64,000 nt of DNA from Erwinia billingiae Eb661. Lineage in GTDB: Bacteria > Pseudomonadota > Gammaproteobacteria > Enterobacterales > Enterobacteriaceae. The stretch covers positions 2,480,001-2,544,000 of the forward strand of contig NC_014306.1 in assembly GCF_000196615.1 (NCBI RefSeq), written 5' to 3'. The notes under the pieces are model-generated. The model searched no databases. It was given only the letters and a program-made list of their open reading frames with translations, and was not told where the DNA came from. Position 1 is the stretch's first letter, and the number at the start of each line of letters is the position of its first letter. Position numbers and translations under genes: made by a program. Positions 26,767-35,585 of this stretch are shown piece by piece.

Positions 26767-28239
26767 ATGTCCGGATTAAACCCTATTCTGGCGGCTTCTG
26801 CGCAGAGCACAGAAGCATATAAGCAGGCGATCGAGCAGAGCAGCCAGGCCGTGGTGCAATGGCTGCAACAACCTGAGATGTATCAGGGGAAAACTGTTGC
26901 TGAGCTTCGCGAACGCATTACGCTGGATTTTAATCCTCAGGGCCTGGGTAACCAGGCCGCTATTGAGCGTGCGATTGAGTTCTTCTTAAAAGACAGCCTG
27001 TCGGTGCATCACCCACAGTGTGTGGCGCACCTGCACTGCCCGAGCCTGGTGGTGAGCCAGGCGGCGGAAGTCTTGATCAATGCCACCAACCAGAGCATGG
27101 ACTCCTGGGATCAAAGCCCGTCAGCCACCATCATCGAGATGAAGCTGATTGAATGGCTGCGTACTCAGGTTGGCTATCAGGCTGGCGATGCGGGCGTGTT
27201 CACCAGCGGCGGCACCCAGAGCAATCTGATGGGCCTGATGCTGGCGCGTGATGCCTTCTTTGCCCGTCAGGGACACTCAATTCAGCAGGATGGCCTGGTG
27301 GGCAACCTGAAGAAGATTAAAGTGTTCTGTTCTGAGCATGCGCACTTCTCGGTGCAGAAGAACATGGCGTTGCTGGGTCTGGGTTATCAGTCCGTTACCC
27401 TGGTTAAAACCGACGAATTCGCCCGTATGGATTTGGCCGATTTAACGGAGAAGCTGGCGGCGGCGAAAGCCAACGGTGAGCAGGTGCTGGCGATTGTCGC
27501 CACCGCTGGCACCACCGATGCCGGTGCTATCGATCCGCTGCGCGCGATTGCGAAGCTTGCCGCTGAAGAGCAGATCTGGGTGCACGTTGATGCGGCCTGG
27601 GGCGGTGCGCTGCTGCTGTCTGAGAAGTATCGCGATTATCTGGACGGCATTGAGCTGGTGGATTCCATTACCCTGGACTTCCACAAGCAGTTCTTCCAGA
27701 CCATCAGCTGCGGCGCCTTCCTGCTGAAAGAAGCGCGCCACTATGAGCTGATGCGCTATCAGGCGGCTTACCTGAACTCCGAGTTTGATGAAGCTCAGGG
27801 CGTGCCAAATCTGGTGTCCAAATCGCTGCAAACCACCCGCCGTTTCGATGCGCTGAAACTGTGGATGGGTCTGGAAGCATTAGGACAGAAGCAGTACGCG
27901 GAGATCATCGATCACGGCGTAACCCTGGCGCAACAGGTGGCAAGCTACGTGGCTGAGCAGCCTGCGCTGGAGCTGGTGATGAAGCCACAGCTGGCAAGCG
28001 TGCTGTTCCGTTATCGTCCGCAGCAGTCTGCGTTCCCCACGGATGCGGCTATTGTGCTGCTGAACCAGAAGATTGGTGATGCGCTGCTGGATTCAGGCCG
28101 CGCCAACGTCGGTGTGACCGAGTCGAATGGCGTCACCTGTCTGAAAATGACCTTGCTGAACCCGACCGTAACGCTTGAGGACATCAAAATCCTGCTGGCG
28201 CTGGTTGAGAGCACGGCACAGACGTTAATCGCCGCGTAA
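26767..28239 (+). CDS. ddc: L-2,4-diaminobutyrate decarboxylase
   Basis: A 490-residue group II PLP-dependent decarboxylase that converts diaminobutyrate to 1,3-diaminopropane. TSGGTQSNLMGLMLARD binds the cofactor phosphate, HVDAAWGGALLLSEKY holds the PLP Asp, and the lysine is in LDFHKQFFQTISCGAFL. The N-terminal PQCVAHLHCPSLVVSQAAEV is typical of this subfamily. ATG 26767 is preferred to the upstream GTG. It is the second gene of the dat operon, closed by a strong terminator. The product is a polyamine and also a possible siderophore building block; no siderophore genes are near. Confidence 0.93.
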   Translation: MSGLNPILAASAQSTEAYKQAIEQSSQAVVQWLQQPEMYQGKTVAELRERITLDFNPQGLGNQAAIERAIEFFLKDSLSVHHPQCVAHLHCPSLVVSQAAEVLINATNQSMDSWDQSPSATIIEMKLIEWLRTQVGYQAGDAGVFTSGGTQSNLMGLMLARDAFFARQGHSIQQDGLVGNLKKIKVFCSEHAHFSVQKNMALLGLGYQSVTLVKTDEFARMDLADLTEKLAAAKANGEQVLAIVATAGTTDAGAIDPLRAIAKLAAEEQIWVHVDAAWGGALLLSEKYRDYLDGIELVDSITLDFHKQFFQTISCGAFLLKEARHYELMRYQAAYLNSEFDEAQGVPNLVSKSLQTTRRFDALKLWMGLEALGQKQYAEIIDHGVTLAQQVASYVAEQPALELVMKPQLASVLFRYRPQQSAFPTDAAIVLLNQKIGDALLDSGRANVGVTESNGVTCLKMTLLNPTVTLEDIKILLALVESTAQTLIAA

Positions 28240-28257
28240 TTTTCGCAGCATTAACAG

Positions 28258-28294
28258 AAAAGCCGGTAACAGTGATGTTACCGGCTTTTTTATT
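28258..28294 (+). terminator. Rho-independent terminator of dat-ddc
   Basis: AAAAGCCGGTAAC and GTTACCGGCTTTT form a perfect 13-bp stem with a 6-nt loop, continuing into TTTATT. The symmetric A/T flanks also allow use by the convergent gene at 28313. Confidence 0.92.
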
Positions 28295-28312
28295 GCGTCA
28301 TGGATGGCAGTT

Positions 28313-29203
28313 TTACTGACTGTAATCCATTGCCTGCAAGTCGGCGATCAATCCCCGTTCCCTGGGCTGCCAACCCAGCTGTTGCTGCGTCCATTTGCCT
28401 GAGGCGCGCAAATCCATACTGGCGAACATCGCAAACCAGCCAAAGTGCGCCGCTGCCTCTTCCGGCGGCAAGGACACCACCGGAACACCCAGACCGGCGG
28501 CGACGACGTTGGTGATCTCTTTGGCAGACACGCCCTCTTCAGCCACCGCATGATAGCGCTGGCCTTTCTGGCCCTTTTCCAGCACCAGCAGATAGAGCTT
28601 CGCCACGTCCAGCACGTGCGCCGCCGGCCAGCTGTTAGTGCCCTCGCCGACATATGCCGCCACGCCCTTCTCCCGGCTGATGGCGATATACGGCGTGATC
28701 AGTCCCTGCTTCACCGTATCGTGCACCTGTGGCAGCCTGACCACCTGCACATTCACGCCCGCGTCCAGCAGCGTATTGCCGGTTAATTCGGACATAATGC
28801 GCGGGTTGGCGTGCTGAGGATTAAATACCGATTCAGACGCCGGCTGACCGTCGCCGGCATCGCCGATACCGGTGCCCGAGGTAATGATCAGCGGGCGGTC
28901 AGAGCCTTTCAGCGCATCCCCCAACGCCTCGATCACCCGACGATCCTTTTCGCAGTTGGCGACAAAGTTATCGAAGTTATGATCGAACGCGGTATGGATC
29001 ACCGCATCCGCACGGACCGCCCCGGCGCGCAGGCTGTCCGGATCTTCCAGCGTGCCGCGATACGCTTCCACGCCCGCCGCGGTTAACGCTTCCGCCCCGG
29101 CGTCAGAGCGGGTGACGCCAAGGACCTGATGTCCGGCAGCCAGCAGTTCGGTAACAATGCGCGAGCCGATAAACCCCGTCGCGCCAGTGAGAAATACAAG
29201 CAT
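28313..29203 (-). CDS. NAD(P)-dependent extended short-chain dehydrogenase/epimerase-like
   Basis: 296 residues from ATG 29203, which follows AGGAGG. The N-terminal Rossmann motif TGATGFIGSRIVTELLAAGH binds NAD(P). VIHTAFDHNFDNF and LIITSGTGIGD are the middle strands. The Tyr-x-x-x-Lys pair of classical SDRs is not obvious (the region reads NPRIMSELTGN), so this is an atypical extended SDR of the NAD-dependent epimerase/dehydratase group. Substrate unknown. It converges on ddc and stands alone. Confidence 0.83.
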   Translation of the reverse strand: MLVFLTGATGFIGSRIVTELLAAGHQVLGVTRSDAGAEALTAAGVEAYRGTLEDPDSLRAGAVRADAVIHTAFDHNFDNFVANCEKDRRVIEALGDALKGSDRPLIITSGTGIGDAGDGQPASESVFNPQHANPRIMSELTGNTLLDAGVNVQVVRLPQVHDTVKQGLITPYIAISREKGVAAYVGEGTNSWPAAHVLDVAKLYLLVLEKGQKGQRYHAVAEEGVSAKEITNVVAAGLGVPVVSLPPEEAAAHFGWFAMFASMDLRASGKWTQQQLGWQPRERGLIADLQAMDYSQ

Positions 29204-29342
29204 CAGATAGCCTCCTGGTTGTGTGAGCACCAGTGTTGCGCTTAAGCTCAACGCAGAAAAGTAGTGACTTTATCGTAGTATAGAAACTAACAGGTTCGAT
29301 TCAGAACGCCGCAACGCGCTGACGATAACAGGAGAGATACAG

Positions 29343-30044
29343 GTGAATATCAATCAATACGGTCAACAGGTGGGCGTGGCGTTACCCGACTGGCAGCCCG
29401 CGGGCCCTTTTCCGCGCGGTTCGCTATCCGGACGGTATTGCACGCTCGAACCGCTTGATCCGCAGCACAGCGACGCCCTGTTTCAGGCCTTTTCGCTGGC
29501 GGAAGACGATCGCGACTGGACCTGGCTGGGAGCGCAAAAACCGGCCTCACTGTCGGAGATGATCGCGTGGGTAACGCATAAATGCCTGGATCAGGGGCTG
29601 GTGAGCTATGCCGTGGTCGATAACAGCACCCGGCAAGCCGTTGGCGCGGTGTGCTTCGCCAATATCGATGCGGTCAACGGCGCCTGCGAAATCGGTCACG
29701 TTACCTGGTCGCCGCTGATGAAGCGCACGGTACTCGGCACCGACGCCCTGCTGCTGCTGCTGACCCAGGCCTTTTCCCTCGGCTATCGCCGCGTGGCCTG
29801 GCGCTGTGATTCCACCAATCTCGCCTCACGCCGCGCGGCTGAGCGGATCGGCTTTACCTTCGAGGGTTGTTTCCGTCAGGCGATGACCCGCAAGCAGCGC
29901 AACCGTGACACCGACTGGTTGTCGATCATCGATGGCGAATGGCCGGCGATCGCGGCCGCACTGTCTGGCTGGCTCTCAGCCGCAAACTTCACTACTGATG
30001 GCCAGCAGAGACTGCCGTTATCGGCTTTTTTCAAAAACGGATAA
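29343..30044 (+). CDS. RimJ/RimL-like GNAT acetyltransferase
   Basis: 233 residues with a GTG start behind AGGAGAG. The layout is GRYCTLEPLDPQHSDALFQA, then GAVCFANIDAVNGACEIGHV, SPLMKRTVLGTDALLLLLTQ and RRAAERIGFTFEGCFRQAM, which is the RimJ-type GNAT pattern. This group often acetylates protein N-termini or small amines; the substrate here is unknown. It is a single gene. Confidence 0.84.
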   Translation: MNINQYGQQVGVALPDWQPAGPFPRGSLSGRYCTLEPLDPQHSDALFQAFSLAEDDRDWTWLGAQKPASLSEMIAWVTHKCLDQGLVSYAVVDNSTRQAVGAVCFANIDAVNGACEIGHVTWSPLMKRTVLGTDALLLLLTQAFSLGYRRVAWRCDSTNLASRRAAERIGFTFEGCFRQAMTRKQRNRDTDWLSIIDGEWPAIAAALSGWLSAANFTTDGQQRLPLSAFFKNG

Positions 30045-30209
30045 ATGCCCGCGCTGAATTTTCAGGACGCGTGGATTGCGAACAAAGATCGCCCGCTTGA
30101 CATACTTGCTGTTAATTTTTGAGACGAACCCTAACGCTACGCTGCTGTATTACTCCGGCCAGTAGCGTTAAAATGGCCGTCTTAAAGCAACGCTGGATAG
30201 CGAGGTATA

Positions 30210-31178
30210 ATGTCTTATCGTTTCACCCTGGCCGCAGTAACGGCCGCCATAACGCTCACCGGTTGCGCCAAACAACAGAAGCCCGGCGCGCCAGAAGATT
30301 TCTTCAATGGCCCGACCCAAATCAATGTGTCTCATGTTGTGACCCGTGCGGACGATGGTTCCGCCATTTTCCTGACGGTTGATGGTAATGACGCTGGCCC
30401 ACTGGTTGCCGGGAAAAACACCGAGCTGCATATTCCGGCCGGTAAGCACAAAGTCGGGGGTTATGCTCAGACGCTGCTTGGCCTGGGGCGCGTGACGATT
30501 CAGTCTGTCGATGTGACAACCAAACCGGGAGAAGTGACGCAGCTGGCCTATTCGGTCACCCGCGACAAGCCGGTGTTTGCGAAAGAAGGTGTCACCAAGC
30601 TGCCGCCTAAACCGGTTGCGGCACCGGCTGCAGCGCCGGCAGAACAGGCTGCGCCAGCGCAGACCGACCAGACTGCGGCAACGGCAACCTCAGCCACCAT
30701 CCCAACGGTTGCCGCCACGCCACCGGCTGCGGTGCCCGTAACGACCGGGACTCAAGCGACGCAAAGCACCACCGCGACGACGACCACACCTGCTGCTACC
30801 GTTCAGAGCACGTCAGCGCCTGCAACAACCACTGAAAGTACCACTACACCTGCAACGACCAGTCAGAGTTCGGCGGCAACACCGGCTGCGACCTCAACTG
30901 ACACCACGCAGAGTACGACAGCCACGGCGCCGGCAACCACGTCGACCAGCACCACGCAGAATGCGGCAACAACCAGTCAGCCTGCGACCACGACAACCAC
31001 CACCACGCAAAGCGCAACGGAATCGTCAGCCAAACCGGCAACGACCACCACCGAAACGTCGAAGAGTACTGATAGCGAGACAACGCATTCAGCGACCAGC
31101 AATACGGAAAACGCGCAAAGCTCTGGCAGCTCAACCACCACGCCAGTCGAGACCACTGAGTCCTCTACTAACGGATAA
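30210..31178 (+). CDS. Lipoprotein with long Thr/Ser/Ala-rich mucin-like tail
   Basis: 322 residues. The lipobox LTGC ends a short signal peptide at Cys19, so outer-membrane or periplasmic anchoring is expected; the +2 residue is Ala, which allows sorting to the outer membrane. Residues 20-125 form a small beta-rich domain (INVSHVVTRADDGSAIFLTV, GKNTELHIPAGKHKVGGYAQ, VDVTTKPGEVTQLAYSV). The last 190 residues are almost only T, S, A, P and Q in irregular short repeats, without Cys. Such a tail is likely disordered. I do not recognise the family. No partner gene is evident; a weak hairpin follows at 31218. Confidence 0.8.
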   Translation: MSYRFTLAAVTAAITLTGCAKQQKPGAPEDFFNGPTQINVSHVVTRADDGSAIFLTVDGNDAGPLVAGKNTELHIPAGKHKVGGYAQTLLGLGRVTIQSVDVTTKPGEVTQLAYSVTRDKPVFAKEGVTKLPPKPVAAPAAAPAEQAAPAQTDQTAATATSATIPTVAATPPAAVPVTTGTQATQSTTATTTTPAATVQSTSAPATTTESTTTPATTSQSSAATPAATSTDTTQSTTATAPATTSTSTTQNAATTSQPATTTTTTTQSATESSAKPATTTTETSKSTDSETTHSATSNTENAQSSGSSTTTPVETTESSTNG

Positions 31179-31217
31179 TTCGGTCACGGTGTCGGTATTG
31201 TTGATCCGGCAAGGCTC

Positions 31218-31239
31218 GCTGAAGGCGATGGCCTTCAGC
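31218..31239. terminator. Possible terminator hairpin between convergent genes
   Basis: GCTGAAGGC and GCCTTCAGC pair around GATG, 39 bp after the lipoprotein stop. There is no adjacent U-tract. Confidence 0.4.
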
Positions 31240-31266
31240 ACGCACCCTTTCTCTGATTTGTTCGAA

Positions 31267-32292
31267 CTAGTCGCGCCAGCCCAACGCGGGCGCGACATGT
31301 TTCAGAATCGACTCCATCACATGCGCACAATAGTCGACGCCCAGCTGGTTCGGGATGGTCAACAGCAGCGTATCCGCTTCCGCAATCGCCTCATCTTTCG
31401 CTAACTGTGCAATCAGCGCTTCCGGCTCGGCTGAATAGCTACGGCCAAAGATGGCGCGGGTTTTCTCATCCAGATAACCGATTTGATCGCCACCTTCGCG
31501 GCTGGCACCAAAGTAGGCGCGATCTGTCGCATTCATCAAGGCGAAGATGCTGCGGCTGACGGAAACACGCGGCTCACGCGTGTGCCCTGCTTCCTGCCAG
31601 GCGGCGCGATAGACGCGGATCTGTTTGGCCTGCTGAATATGGAACGGCTCGCCGGTTTCATCATCTTTCAGCGTCGAGCTTTGCAGGTTCATACCCAGCT
31701 TCGCCGCCCACACCGAGGTGGCGTTAGAACCGGATCCCCACCAGATGCGTTCACGCAGGCCCTCGGAGAAGGGCTCCGGCCGTAACAGGCCAGGCGGATT
31801 AGGAAACATTGGCTGTGGATTAGGTTTCGCAAAGCCTTCGCCGCTCAGCACTTCCAGCAAACGCTCGGTATGACGACGGCCCATATCCGCATCGCTTTCC
31901 CCTTCCTGCGGCGCATAGCCAAAATGGCGCCAGCCTTCAATCACCTGCTCCGGCGATCCACGACTGATACCTAACTGCAGACGGCCGCCGCTGATCAGAT
32001 CCGCCACGCCGGCATCTTCGGCCATATACAGCGGGTTTTCGTAGCGCATATCAATGACGCCGGTACCAATCTCAATACGTTTGGTTTTCGCGCCGACCGC
32101 AGCCAGCAGCGGGAACGGTGCGCTAAGCTGGCGGGCAAAATGGTGAACGCGGAAATAGGCACCGTCAGCGCCTAATTCTTCTGCTGCCACCGCCAGATCG
32201 ATGGATTGCAACAGCGCATCAGAAGCGGATTGCGTCGCCGACTGTGGTGACGGCGTCCAGTGTCCAAATGACAGAAATCCAATTTTTTTCAT
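31267..32292 (-). CDS. LLM-class flavin-dependent oxidoreductase (luciferase-like monooxygenase)
   Basis: 341 residues from ATG 32292; the frame is open 31 codons further upstream, but those residues are not family-like. The TIM-barrel pattern is clear: IGFLSFGHWTPSPQSATQSA, AAEELGADGAYFRVHHFARQ, RIEIGTGVIDMRYENPLYMA and ISGGRLQLGISRGSPEQVI. FMNH2-dependent oxidation of a small organic molecule is expected, with the substrate unknown. It lies next to, and in the same direction as, the GlxA-type regulator gene, 89 bp downstream of it, so co-regulation is possible. Confidence 0.85.
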   Translation of the reverse strand: MKKIGFLSFGHWTPSPQSATQSASDALLQSIDLAVAAEELGADGAYFRVHHFARQLSAPFPLLAAVGAKTKRIEIGTGVIDMRYENPLYMAEDAGVADLISGGRLQLGISRGSPEQVIEGWRHFGYAPQEGESDADMGRRHTERLLEVLSGEGFAKPNPQPMFPNPPGLLRPEPFSEGLRERIWWGSGSNATSVWAAKLGMNLQSSTLKDDETGEPFHIQQAKQIRVYRAAWQEAGHTREPRVSVSRSIFALMNATDRAYFGASREGGDQIGYLDEKTRAIFGRSYSAEPEALIAQLAKDEAIAEADTLLLTIPNQLGVDYCAHVMESILKHVAPALGWRD

Positions 32293-32381
32293 GACCGGAG
32301 TGCCTTGTTTCAGAGTTAAAAGTGGTAATGCGTCCGACAGAATGAAGCTGAATACCCGTAGCTTGCAAGCTTTTGACTGTA

Positions 32382-33380
32382 TCAATCTTTTATCGGGTAA
32401 CCATTCTCGTGCACCTGGGCCTCAGCCCGCGTAAACAACCGTCCATAGACGCCCGGCGTCATGCCGGTGACTCTGACAAAGGCTCGGCGCATAACGTCGA
32501 CGCTGGCGAAACCGCACTCTCCGGCCAGGGTTTTGCTGGCCATACCCTGCTCCAGCAGCTGTTTCGCTCTGGCCACGCGCTCCCTTTCCAGCCATTGCGC
32601 CGGGGAAACGGCCAACGTCTGACGAAACAACCGGGAAAGGTGGCGCTCGCTGACGTTCATATGCTCTGCCATCACCGCGACATTTTTCACCTTATCGAGA
32701 TGGCTGGCGCTCCAACGCAGCAGCTCCTGAAAGGATGAACGGCCGGAAAGAGTGACATTGTCACCGCGCATAAAATGATTCTGACTCACCGGTCGGCGGA
32801 AGAACATCACCAGGTTACTGGCGATCTCCAGCGCGACGTCCCGCCCCAAATCTTCCTCCACCAACCTTAGCGCCAGATCGAGACCTGAAGTGACGCCCGC
32901 TGCGGTGCGGATCGGGCCATCGGCAACATACAGCGCATCAGCATCGACGCTGATCTGCGGGAAACGGCTGGCCAGCTCGCTGGCGCAGGCCCAGTGCGTG
33001 GTCACCCGCTTGCCCTGCAACAGACCCGTTTGTGCCAGCAATAATGCCCCGCTGCACACCGAACCAAATCGCTGACTTCGCCGGCACAGCCCGCTAATCG
33101 CGTCCAGCTGTTGAGGCTCGGCAATGATGTCGGTGATACCGGGTGCGCCAGCCACTAAGAAGGTCTGCGGCGAGTAATCCGCGGATTCACTGAGCAGCCG
33201 ATCGGCGGTCAGGCGGACGCCGGAAGAGGAACGCAGCACCGGCGTGGAAAATGACATCACTACCGGCGTATACACCTGGCGTTGCAGAATGCGGTTCGCT
33301 TCGGCAAACACGTCCAGCGGGCCGCAGACATCCAGCATCTGTACGCCAGGCACGGCGAGAATGGCAATGTCACTGTTCAT
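32382..33380 (-). CDS. GlxA family AraC-type transcriptional regulator
   Basis: 332 residues from ATG 33380 behind GGAGGAATA. Residues 1-190 are a DJ-1/PfpI-like domain (AILAVPGVQMLDVCGPLDVF, nucleophile-elbow FGSVCSGALLLAQTGLL). Residues 225-330 are two AraC helix-turn-helix motifs (VAVMAEHMNVSERHLSRLFR and LAGECGFASVDVMRRAFVRV). It is divergent to the HD-domain gene at 33495 across a 114-bp shared promoter region, and upstream of the LLM oxidoreductase in the same direction. Either neighbour may be its target. The effector is unknown. Confidence 0.88.
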   Translation of the reverse strand: MNSDIAILAVPGVQMLDVCGPLDVFAEANRILQRQVYTPVVMSFSTPVLRSSSGVRLTADRLLSESADYSPQTFLVAGAPGITDIIAEPQQLDAISGLCRRSQRFGSVCSGALLLAQTGLLQGKRVTTHWACASELASRFPQISVDADALYVADGPIRTAAGVTSGLDLALRLVEEDLGRDVALEIASNLVMFFRRPVSQNHFMRGDNVTLSGRSSFQELLRWSASHLDKVKNVAVMAEHMNVSERHLSRLFRQTLAVSPAQWLERERVARAKQLLEQGMASKTLAGECGFASVDVMRRAFVRVTGMTPGVYGRLFTRAEAQVHENGYPIKD

Positions 33381-33494
33381 TATTCCTCCGGTGTCCGGGT
33401 TTGCCGGAATGTCCCGTATCGTCGTAATCAGTCGCTTTAAGTCATTTATGATGCCCAGCATATTGCTTAAACACAATCCCGAGGCGAGAAAATC

Positions 33495-34127
33495 ATGAAC
33501 CAGACAATTAACGTTCCAGACAGTCAGATGGCGAAAGAAGTCACCGAATTGGTGCGCGATACCGAATCCGAGCTGCTGTTTCACCATTCCAGCCGCGTTT
33601 ACTACTGGGGCGCGCTGGCGGGACAACAGCGCGGGCTGAAAGTCGACAGCGAGCTGCTGTACGTCGGCTGCATGTTCCACGATATGGGGTTAACTCACGA
33701 TCACTGTAGCTGCGACAAACGTTTTGAAGTGGATGGTGCCAACGCAGCGCGGGACTTCCTGCAGCGTCACGGCATTGAACAGGCCGATATTGATAAGGTC
33801 TGGACGGCAATTGCCCTGCACACCACGCCAGGTATCCCGGAATTTATGGCGCCCGAAATCGCACTGGTCACTGCCGGCGTGGAGATGGATGTGCTGGGGA
33901 TGGGATATGAGAATTACAGCGAGCAGGACATTACGGCGGTCACCGCGTTACATCCGCGCCCTGAGGCCTTTAAAGAAGCGATCATTCAGGCCTTTTATGA
34001 CGGCATTAAGCACAAGCCGCAAACCACCTTCGGCAACGTGAAAGCGGACGTGATTAAAGATAAGGAAGCAGGCTTTACGCCGGGGAATTTCTGTCAGGTG
34101 ATCCGCCAGTCGCGCTGGAGAGGTTAA
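33495..34127 (+). CDS. HD-domain phosphohydrolase/hydratase-like protein
   Basis: A 210-residue cytosolic protein. The metal-binding HD pattern is H31 in LLFHHSSRVYYWG, the CMFHDMGLTHDH doublet at about residues 59-70, and IALHTTPGIPE near 116. The architecture resembles the HD proteins related to cyanamide hydratase; the reaction here is not known. The ATG follows GAGGCGAG. Its divergent partner is the GlxA regulator. A REP-like palindrome lies directly downstream. Confidence 0.82.
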   Translation: MNQTINVPDSQMAKEVTELVRDTESELLFHHSSRVYYWGALAGQQRGLKVDSELLYVGCMFHDMGLTHDHCSCDKRFEVDGANAARDFLQRHGIEQADIDKVWTAIALHTTPGIPEFMAPEIALVTAGVEMDVLGMGYENYSEQDITAVTALHPRPEAFKEAIIQAFYDGIKHKPQTTFGNVKADVIKDKEAGFTPGNFCQVIRQSRWRG

Positions 34128-34139
34128 CGGCACGGCGCT

Positions 34140-34182
34140 CGCTACGTGAAGTCGCTTTCAGTCAAAAGGGGGATTTCACGTA
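34140..34182. repeat. REP-like palindromic element, copy 3 (shorter)
   Basis: CGCTACGTGAA at 34140-34150 and TTCACGTA at 34174-34181 repeat the ends of the elements at 9908 and 12937, with a shorter and different centre. Confidence 0.6.
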
Positions 34183-34228
34183 AACGTTGTCTTGCAGCAG
34201 AGGGCAGGTCAGTCTCGGCGGGCGGTGA

Positions 34229-34441
34229 TCAGTCCGGCTTCACCAGCCGGATAGCGTGTTCCAGCACCTTCTGTTCATCACGGTCGGCATCCGATCGGCC
34301 CTGCCGGGTCTTTAACAGCAGATTCGACAACACCTTACGATCGGTGTCGAAACCCCCTTCTGCCAGCACAATCACCGCATCGCCAATCACCCGGCACACT
34401 TCATCGTAATACTCTTCACTCAGCACATCGCGTTTCATCAT
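34229..34441 (-). CDS. Small YmgB/AriR-like regulatory protein
   Basis: A 70-residue mainly helical protein starting with tandem ATG codons after CAGGAA. EYYDEVCRVIGDAVIVLAE, the middle TDRKVLSNLLLKTRQGRSDA and EQKVLEHAIRLV recall the E. coli AriR/YmgB pattern (helix, nK-II--LI--LE, R-LE-vl), a small dimeric protein involved in acid resistance and biofilm control. The similarity is in layout rather than strong identity, so the assignment is tentative. It stands alone, with no signal peptide. Confidence 0.65.
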   Translation of the reverse strand: MMKRDVLSEEYYDEVCRVIGDAVIVLAEGGFDTDRKVLSNLLLKTRQGRSDADRDEQKVLEHAIRLVKPD

Positions 34442-34684
34442 TCATTTCCTGTCGCTGGTTCGGTTAGACCTTAATGGCTTAAACCTGGCAAACAATCAGA
34501 TGCAAAACAAGTTGAGACATACTTTGTAAAAACTTAATGCAGTCTCGCCAGGTGATGAACATCGCATTTTTCAGCATCAGTGCCGTGATTTATCAACGAA
34601 AACTCAACCAGTGTTGTTTTTCTTTCGCCACGCAAAGCATTTGCTGTGAAGGTAAGGCGTTTTTTACTTTTCAAGGACATGAAA

Positions 34685-35485
34685 ATGAAGATAAATACAG
34701 GGGCAGTTCTCGTTATATCATTATTCCTGACCGCTTGTGCCGGCTCAGAAACAGCAAAATATCCTACCCTCATCGATAACGTCACGTCTGAAAACATACA
34801 GCGGATACTCCAATCAGACGTTATTCCCTCAACCGGTGAAAGCCACGGTGAAGTCATCAGCCGGGTATCGTCAGCCTTTCTCGGCACGCCCTATCAGGCC
34901 GACACGCTGATTGGCGGAGCTGATACCCCGGAAGTGCTTGTCGCCAATTTCAACCATGTAGACTGCTTTACCCTGATCGACTACGTGGAAGCCCTGACCC
35001 GAAGCCGCGACCAAAAATCCTTCCTGAATAACCTTGTCAAAATCCGCTATGCCGGGGGGCACGTCGACTACCTCAGCCGCCGGCACTTCTTTACTGATTG
35101 GTTCGCCACCGTCCCACGCAATGCCCGCGACGTCACGCCCGAGATCAGTCCGGACTTTCTCGTCGCTAACAAGCAACTTAACCGCAAAGCCGACGGTGGC
35201 GAATACATTGCCGGCCTTGGCGTTCATCCACGTAAAATCAACTATGTTCCCGGCAAGGCCATTAATGAACACCTGCTCAACCGGCTGAAACCCGGCGATT
35301 ATGTCGGTGTCTTCTCCCCACTCAGCGGACTGGATGTTTCACATGTCGGGATTGTGGTTCGCCACGACGGTAAGGTGTGGTTCAGAAATGCCTCTTCGCT
35401 GGCCGCAAACAGAAAAGTCGTGGATTCGCCTTTTATCGAATATATGCAGTCGAAACCGGGAATCGTTGTGCTGCGGTCTGACTGA
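34685..35485 (+). CDS. DUF1460 (NlpC/P60-like amidase) lipoprotein
   Basis: 266 residues. AAGGAC 8 bases upstream favours ATG 34685 over the ATG at 34679. The signal ends in the lipobox LTAC, then AGSE. The DUF1460 landmarks are FLGTPYQADTLIG, NFNHVDCFTLIDYVEAL with the candidate catalytic Cys, the block KIRYAGGHVDYLSRRHFFTD, and SHVGIVVRHDGKVWFRNAS holding the likely catalytic His. The family is thought to act on peptidoglycan or its fragments at the cell envelope. It is a single gene in front of the catalase, with a 100-bp gap. Confidence 0.85.
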   Translation: MKINTGAVLVISLFLTACAGSETAKYPTLIDNVTSENIQRILQSDVIPSTGESHGEVISRVSSAFLGTPYQADTLIGGADTPEVLVANFNHVDCFTLIDYVEALTRSRDQKSFLNNLVKIRYAGGHVDYLSRRHFFTDWFATVPRNARDVTPEISPDFLVANKQLNRKADGGEYIAGLGVHPRKINYVPGKAINEHLLNRLKPGDYVGVFSPLSGLDVSHVGIVVRHDGKVWFRNASSLAANRKVVDSPFIEYMQSKPGIVVLRSD

Positions 35486-35585
35486 TTTGCGCAGCGAATG
35501 CCCTTAATCAGTCTGTGGATGTGCATTCCTGTTTATCTCTTCTATCTTTATCTGCAAGATGAAACGATAAGTCGGAGAGACAACA

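Noticed and set aside
30604..31178. CRISPR-like or tandem-repeat DNA
   Set aside because: Repetition is of ACC/ACG/GCA codons for a Thr-rich tail, without fixed repeat length or spacers.
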